Source of the DNA: Marinobacter xestospongiae
GTDB taxonomy: Bacteria; Pseudomonadota; Gammaproteobacteria; Pseudomonadales; Oleiphilaceae
Assembly: GCF_023156385.1 (NCBI RefSeq)
Contig: NZ_JAKZAK010000019.1
Coordinates: 56,170-120,169, forward strand
Direction of reading: 5' to 3'
DNA: 64,000 nt
Part shown: one piece after another, positions 59,950 to 64,000 of the stretch
How positions within the stretch are numbered: the first letter of the stretch is position 1
Layout of the letters: each line of letters starts with the position of its first letter
Program-made: the position numbers and the translations under genes
The notes under the pieces: generated by a model
Told to the model about the DNA's origin: nothing
The model's input: only the letters and a program-made list of their open reading frames with translations
The model's database searches: none

Positions 59950-61377
59950 CTACAACAATGGCGCCAGCAGGCGAACCGCACGGCAACTGATGCGAAACAG
60001 CAGCGAACGGTCGCGATAGTCGCGGGCGGTCATGAGCTGGCACTGGGCCAGGTCCTCCGTCAGCATGGTGTCAACCGCGCGAACAAACGACGGTGCCGTG
60101 GTGAGGGCGGAGATCTCGAAATTCAGTCGCATCGAGCGGTTGTCCAGGTTGGCGGTGCCGATGGCGGCGTAGCGATCATCCACCAGCACCACTTTCTGGT
60201 GCATGAACCCGGGCTGGTAGCGGTAGATGCCAATGCCGGCCTGGCTGGCCTGCACCAGGTAGGAATAGGCCGCCATGCGGATCAGCGGGTTGTCGGATTT
60301 CTCCGGAATCAGGATGCGGACATCCACCCCTCGCAGGGCCGCCAGTTGCAGGGCATTGATGACCTGGAAGTCCGGCACGAAATAGGGCGAGGCGATCCAG
60401 ATCCGGGACTGGGCGTTGTTGATGCAGTTGAGGAAGAACAGGGTGCAGGTTTCATGGGGGTCCGCCGGTCCGGTGGGCAGGATCAGCGCCTCCTGGTCGC
60501 CGGCCCGCTGGGGTTCCCAGTGCAACGTTGGGGTGTCGTCGCTGGCCCAGTTCCAGTCTTCCAGCCACGCCAGTTGCAGTCCCAGGGCCGCCGGGCCTTC
60601 CACGCGGCAGTGGGTATCGCGCCAGGGTTCCTGATCCATCGCGCAGCCAAGGTACTCGTCCCCCAGGTTGATGCCACCGACAAAGCCGACGGTGCCATCG
60701 CACACCAGCAGCTTGCGGTGATTGCGGAAGTTGATCTGGAACCGCCGGCGACGGATGTTGCCGTCCCCGAACGACGCCACGTTGGCACCGGCGGCACTCA
60801 GTTCCCGAAGGTACTTGCGGGGCAGCCAGACGCTGCCAATGTCGTCGTAGAGAAACCACACTTGCACCCCCTGCGCCAGTTTGCGCTTGAGGATGGTCTT
60901 GATGCGCTGGCCGACGCGGTCGGAGCGGACAATGTAGAACTCCAGCAGGATGTAGTGGCGGGCGTCCTCCATTGCCTCGAACAGCGCCTCGAACGTGGCC
61001 TCGCCGTCTTTCAGCAGGGTGAACTGGTTGCCGCCGGTGAAGGGCTGGCGAGCCAGCCGGCTGAGCACCTGCAGGTCCCGCCCGGCATCCCCCTGTTGCG
61101 GCGCAGAGATGGTCTCCGGGCCCTGTTCGAGGCGATTGAGCAGGGGCCGCAACGACTTGTCGCCAAGACGACGGGCACGAACATAGCCGGAGAACCGGTT
61201 GCGACCGAACAGCAGGAACAGCGGCACCGCCAGGTAGGGCAGCCCCAGCAGCCCCATGATCCAGGCAATCGCGCCCTGGGCGGTGCGGTAGGTAAGCAGA
61301 ATCCGGTAGACACAGACCAGCGCCAGGGCGTACAGCAGGGCCACGGCCAGGGCGAGGAAGGACGGCAACTCGGGCAT
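59950..61377 (-). CDS. cls: Cardiolipin synthase
   Basis: 475-aa phospholipase-D-family enzyme joining two phosphatidylglycerols. Two N-terminal membrane helices (about 5-25 and 35-57) precede two HKD active sites: HRKLLVCDGTVGFVGG and HQKVVLVDDRYAAIGTANLDNRS. Length and layout match bacterial ClsA. The ATG at 61377 shares one base with the AraC gene stop, so the two are translationally coupled. The 83-codon open frame upstream is the complement of other sequence. Confidence 0.93.
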   Translation of the reverse strand: MPELPSFLALAVALLYALALVCVYRILLTYRTAQGAIAWIMGLLGLPYLAVPLFLLFGRNRFSGYVRARRLGDKSLRPLLNRLEQGPETISAPQQGDAGRDLQVLSRLARQPFTGGNQFTLLKDGEATFEALFEAMEDARHYILLEFYIVRSDRVGQRIKTILKRKLAQGVQVWFLYDDIGSVWLPRKYLRELSAAGANVASFGDGNIRRRRFQINFRNHRKLLVCDGTVGFVGGINLGDEYLGCAMDQEPWRDTHCRVEGPAALGLQLAWLEDWNWASDDTPTLHWEPQRAGDQEALILPTGPADPHETCTLFFLNCINNAQSRIWIASPYFVPDFQVINALQLAALRGVDVRILIPEKSDNPLIRMAAYSYLVQASQAGIGIYRYQPGFMHQKVVLVDDRYAAIGTANLDNRSMRLNFEISALTTAPSFVRAVDTMLTEDLAQCQLMTARDYRDRSLLFRISCRAVRLLAPLL

Positions 61378-62426
61378 CAGGCGGATGGCTCCTGGTGGTG
61401 TTCGCTGCGGTACTGCGCCGGTGCCTGGCCGGTCCAGCGTTTGAACGCCCGGCTGAAGGCACTGAGCTCGGAGAAGCCCAGCAGGAACGCGATCTCGCCG
61501 AGGGCATACTGGTTGTCGGCGACGTAACGCAGGGCCTTGTCCTTGCGGACCTGCTCCACCAGATCGTGGAAGCTGATGCCTTCTTTCTTCAGTCGCCGGT
61601 ACAGGGTCTGGCGGCTCATGTGGCACTGTCGGGCCAGGTTGTCGGCATTGACCTGGTTTGTGGAGAGCTGTTTCGAGATCAGCTGGCGAATCTTGCGGCT
61701 GAAGGACTTCTGGCTGCGCCAGCGGGCCAGCACCGTGTTGACCTGTTTCAGCACCGCCGAGTAGACGTAGGGGTTTCGCCGTGGAATAGGGCGGGCCAGG
61801 TGCTGGGCGTGGAAGGCCACCCGGGTCACCGGCTGGTCAAACCGCACCTCACCGCCAAAGAGCCCGCTGTATTCGTCGGCGTAGGCCGGGCGTGGATGGG
61901 CGAGCTCGGCCCATTCGGCACGAAAGCCGGGGTAGATAAAGTGGCGGGTGCGGCTGATGGCGGCAGCCAGGGTTCGGTCCATGTCCAGGCGGCAGTAGTG
62001 ATCGGGGCTGTCGGGTTGCCAGCTGAGAATGGTGAGGTCACCGATCTGGGCCAGGCTGAGGGTGACGGATTCGTTGATCAGCCGGTGCAGGCGTACGTAC
62101 TGGCCAACGGCGTCTCCGAGAGTGTCGCAGTTGAAGAACATATGGCCCACCAGGCCCATGGCGCCGGGATCGCCCCACTGGCCAATGTGCAGGCCGATGG
62201 CGGGGTCGTTGGTGATCGCCTCGGCAAAGCGCCAGAGCCGGTAGTGCTGCTCGGCATCGATGCGCTGGTCCGGCTGGGCCAGGCTTTCCAGACTCTGGCC
62301 GAGCTGGTTTTCAATGGCTTCGCTGTCACACAGCTCATGCTGTAGCAGGTAGTTCACCACGGCCAGGGTGCTGGACGCCGCTACCTGGGGAATCGGGTTC
62401 TGCACCTCGGTTGTCGCCACCATCAT
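61377..62426 (-). CDS. AraC-family transcriptional regulator
   Basis: 349 aa. The N-terminal domain (about 20-210) is of the arabinose-binding-like type found in OruR/ArgR-like regulators, with GLHIGQWGDPGAMGLVGH. The C-terminal double helix-turn-helix (about 250-340) includes ARQCHMSRQTLYRRLKKEG and LGFSELSAFSRAFKRWTGQ. It is co-transcribed with cls. Upstream lie three phased TGTCA boxes that are candidate operators. The effector is unknown. Confidence 0.9.
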   Translation of the reverse strand: MMVATTEVQNPIPQVAASSTLAVVNYLLQHELCDSEAIENQLGQSLESLAQPDQRIDAEQHYRLWRFAEAITNDPAIGLHIGQWGDPGAMGLVGHMFFNCDTLGDAVGQYVRLHRLINESVTLSLAQIGDLTILSWQPDSPDHYCRLDMDRTLAAAISRTRHFIYPGFRAEWAELAHPRPAYADEYSGLFGGEVRFDQPVTRVAFHAQHLARPIPRRNPYVYSAVLKQVNTVLARWRSQKSFSRKIRQLISKQLSTNQVNADNLARQCHMSRQTLYRRLKKEGISFHDLVEQVRKDKALRYVADNQYALGEIAFLLGFSELSAFSRAFKRWTGQAPAQYRSEHHQEPSA

Positions 62427-62491
62427 GTCATCCGGAACGGTCGAAATGGGTTGCTGCCATGACCATCGACTGCGGCAAGATTGATACGAAA

Positions 62492-62528
62492 TGTCAAGTT
62501 TCTGGGTCAGCCTGTCAAGGAGTTGTCA
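62492..62528. promoter_or_regulatory. Three phased TGTCA boxes upstream of the AraC gene and the small ORF
   Basis: TGTCA occurs at 62492, 62513 and 62524, that is 21 and 11 nt apart, close to two and one helical turns. The first two extend to TGTCAAG. On the minus strand these read as CTTGACA elements upstream of the AraC gene. They could be AraC half-sites or -35 elements. The gap is the divergent control region for both flanking genes. Confidence 0.4.
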
Positions 62529-62595
62529 CGACCATAACGATAGCATGGGAACTCCAGACAGAGGCACTGTGCCAAAATCAATGGAGGTGATTTGT

Positions 62596-62685
62596 ATGGA
62601 ACCGATTTTCGTACCGCACAACGAAACCGAACGGGAAAACTGCCGCGCACTGGCAGAGTACCTCAACAGCATTTTCTACTGCTGA
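62596..62685 (+). CDS. Small ORF of 29 codons with strong ribosome site
   Basis: The ATG at 62596 has GGAGGTGA 5 nt upstream, a near-perfect Shine-Dalgarno. The peptide starts MEPIFVPHNETERENC, continues with a short amphipathic helix (RALAEYLN) and ends SIFYC. It holds two cysteines (residues 16 and 29, the last being C-terminal). A terminator-like hairpin begins 15 nt after the stop. The gene is divergent from the AraC gene, about 170 nt apart. I do not recognise it: a small protein, a leader peptide or a modified-peptide precursor are all possible. Confidence 0.6.
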   Translation: MEPIFVPHNETERENCRALAEYLNSIFYC

Positions 62686-62699
62686 AGGCATGGGTAAGA

Positions 62700-62741
62700 G
62701 TGTCGCCTGGCGTTGATGGGCGCCCGGTGACACGCTTTTTT
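62700..62741 (+). terminator. Terminator following the small ORF
   Basis: A hairpin from 62700 (GTGTC) to 62733 (GACAC), with an inner GC-rich stem containing one mismatch, is followed by CTTTTTT at 62735-62741. Confidence 0.65.
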
Positions 62742-62765
62742 CAGGTGAGATGTTTTATTGCATCC

Positions 62766-62792
62766 AGGGGCCGTGACCGGCCCCTTTTTTTG
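62766..62792 (+). terminator. Second strong terminator
   Basis: AGGGGCCG, a 4-nt loop TGAC, then CGGCCCCT and a T-run of seven. The 8-bp stem is perfect. It separates the small ORF from the integrase, though it reads on the strand opposite to intI. Confidence 0.85.
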
Positions 62793-62924
62793 TTCCATGT
62801 TTTTCCTCGCTCGCACCATCGCCCTGGAAGAGCCGTTCCCGGCGCAAAGAGAAGAACTTCTTCGAGACCCGGGGGATTGAGTATCAGGCCGGGCTCAGTT
62901 TGAGTGGTAAGCGCTTACCGACTT

Positions 62925-63893
62925 TCAGCCCAAGGGGCTGCGAACTCCTGCAAAGCCCTGGCCTAGCACATGGGTATAAATTTGCGTGGTGCGCAGATCG
63001 GCGTGGCCGAGCAGGTCCTGTACGGTACGGATGTCATTGCCACGTTTGAGCAACTCGGTGGCAAAGGTATGCCTGAAGGTATGGCAGCCGGCGGGTTTGC
63101 CGATCTCGGCGTCTTCGACCGCACGTTTGACCGCCTTCTGCACCGAGCTGACATGGATATGATGGCGTACGGTGTTGCCAAGATCGTCCACACTGAGGGT
63201 CTGGGAGGGAAACAGCCATTGCCAGGCAATCGACGAGCCCGCCTTGGGGTATTTGCGAGACAGGGCGAACGGTAAGCTGACGGGCTTCCGCAGGGCCGGA
63301 TCTTTCCCTTTCCACGACCGGCGTATGCCATCTACATAAGATTCCGGTTCGGTGGTCAGAGGCCCCGGCAGCAAGGTTGTACGATCTTTGGCTCCCTTGC
63401 CATCGCGAACTGTGATGACTTGCTGATTAAAGTCCAGGTCCTTGATTCTGAGGCGACAAGCCTCGGTAACGCGCAGACCGGAGCCGTACATCAACGATGC
63501 TAACAGGCGATACGGTGCCTCCAAACGATGAATGATACGCATCGCCTCTTCGTGAGACAGCACCACAGGCAGTCGCTTGGGCTTTTTCGATCGGACAACC
63601 TGACCGATCTCCCCCAGTGGCTTATCGAGCACTTTGGCATAGAGAAAGACCAGCGTATTGAGTGCCTGAGCCTGTGTCGCGGCAGCTACGTTCCGCTGCA
63701 CCGCAAGCCAGGTGAGAAACCCGTTAACCTCCTGTGGCCCCATATCCCGAGGATGCTTCATTCCGTGGTACCGAATGAAGTAACGAATCCAGTACAAATA
63801 GGATTTTTCTGTACGAATGCTGTACCGGTTGACGCGAATAACCGCTCGAACCTGATCCCGTAAGCGCGGTTGCTGTACCTGATGGCCGTCCAT
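62925..63893 (-). CDS. intI: Integron integrase (IntI)
   Basis: 322-aa tyrosine recombinase that moves gene cassettes between attI and attC sites. Catalytic residues are R141 (GSGLRVTE), H271 and R274 (CHTFRHTFA), H297 (LGHADLR) and Y306 (YTHVL). The integron-specific insert is present between them (about 195-230: LPFALSRKYP then WQWLFPS), which XerC/XerD lack, and the C-terminus GVRSPL is also IntI-like. The ATG at 63893 has GGAGGG 6 nt upstream. The gene looks intact. By the standard layout the cassette array should lie to the right, beyond the window. Confidence 0.94.
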   Translation of the reverse strand: MDGHQVQQPRLRDQVRAVIRVNRYSIRTEKSYLYWIRYFIRYHGMKHPRDMGPQEVNGFLTWLAVQRNVAAATQAQALNTLVFLYAKVLDKPLGEIGQVVRSKKPKRLPVVLSHEEAMRIIHRLEAPYRLLASLMYGSGLRVTEACRLRIKDLDFNQQVITVRDGKGAKDRTTLLPGPLTTEPESYVDGIRRSWKGKDPALRKPVSLPFALSRKYPKAGSSIAWQWLFPSQTLSVDDLGNTVRHHIHVSSVQKAVKRAVEDAEIGKPAGCHTFRHTFATELLKRGNDIRTVQDLLGHADLRTTQIYTHVLGQGFAGVRSPLG

Positions 63894-64000
63894 GTTGGCC
63901 CTCCAAACTAAGCTGTGTATTTGTGGCTCTTCACTTATCCGTGTGGGTTAGGAGCCATAGGCAGTCCGCCATAGTGAAACAGTATCGCCCGCTTGAACCT
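63894..64000. other. Upstream region of intI, possible start of attI
   Basis: 107 nt to the window edge, no coding frame. attI and the cassette promoter normally lie on this side of intI. GTTAGGA at 63947-63953 resembles the GTTRRRY crossover core but ends in A. It lies inside an inverted pair TGGCTC (63924-63929) and GAGCCA (63952-63957). No full attC-like structure is visible, so the crossover point may be past position 64000. Confidence 0.4.

Noticed and set aside
62793..62924. Short open frames between the second terminator and intI, including a basic stretch RRKEKNFFETRGIEY
   Set aside because: It looks protein-like and could be a decayed gene end, but it has no start with a ribosome site and no recognised family, so it is not called.

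Overview
The window is 64 kb of gene-dense, high-GC chromosome (roughly 60-65% GC judged by eye) from an aerobic gammaproteobacterium. Gene order is Pseudomonas-like: dsbB-algQ-FKBP-TIGR02444-ABC-F-ppx-trxA-rho-ubiD-reductase, then hemYXDC-algR-algZ-argH, then cyaA-lptM-lysA-dapF-DUF484-xerC. This layout suggests a marine Marinobacter-like member of the Pseudomonas/Marinobacter/Alcanivorax group. The genus is inference. No tRNA, rRNA or CRISPR array was seen.

Region by region: 1-5.2 kb holds the 3' part of a dipeptide/oligopeptide ABC importer (dppCDF), a LysR regulator and a Xaa-Pro dipeptidase, a plausible peptide uptake and digestion unit. 5.2-6.6 kb is an iron store/release pair (bfd, bfr) with a Fur-like operator. 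A 266-bp element of nested inverted repeats lies between the bfr stop and its terminator. 6.7-17.5 kb carries a phosphomannomutase, a cytochrome c5-like protein, Rep helicase, a GGDEF-EAL protein, Tex, gshA and an RMF-like gene. 17.5-25.4 kb has a FliL-like protein, dsbB, rsd/algQ, a FKBP lipoprotein, an ABC-F ATPase, ppx and trxA. 25.5-28.6 kb is a molybdenum-cofactor cluster (mobA, then moaB-moeA-moaD-moaE on the other strand) sitting between trxA and rho. 29-40.5 kb has rho, ubiD with a ferredoxin-reductase partner, heme synthesis genes, the AlgZ/AlgR two-component pair and argH. 40.5-52.1 kb holds a degenerate PAS-GGDEF-EAL protein, class I adenylate cyclase, lysine/peptidoglycan precursor genes, xerC and a diguanylate cyclase. 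52.4-62.4 kb is more accessory: a BvgS-like double-binding-domain sensor kinase, a PlpD-like patatin fused to a BamA-type barrel, a GntR regulator, cardiolipin synthase and an AraC regulator.

The right edge (62.4-64 kb) is the most unusual part. It holds a 29-codon ORF with a near-perfect Shine-Dalgarno and its own terminator, downstream of three helically phased TGTCA boxes. Next to it is an integron integrase (intI) reading leftward, so its attI site and gene cassettes would lie just past the right end of the window.

Signalling is rich: three proteins have GGDEF domains, all with an RxxD inhibitory-site motif, and they sit close to cyaA and algZR, a neighbourhood tied to motility, virulence and exopolysaccharide control in Pseudomonas. 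Best candidates for something undescribed are the nested-palindrome element at 6249-6514, the small ORF at 62596-62685 with its regulatory region, and the integron platform.
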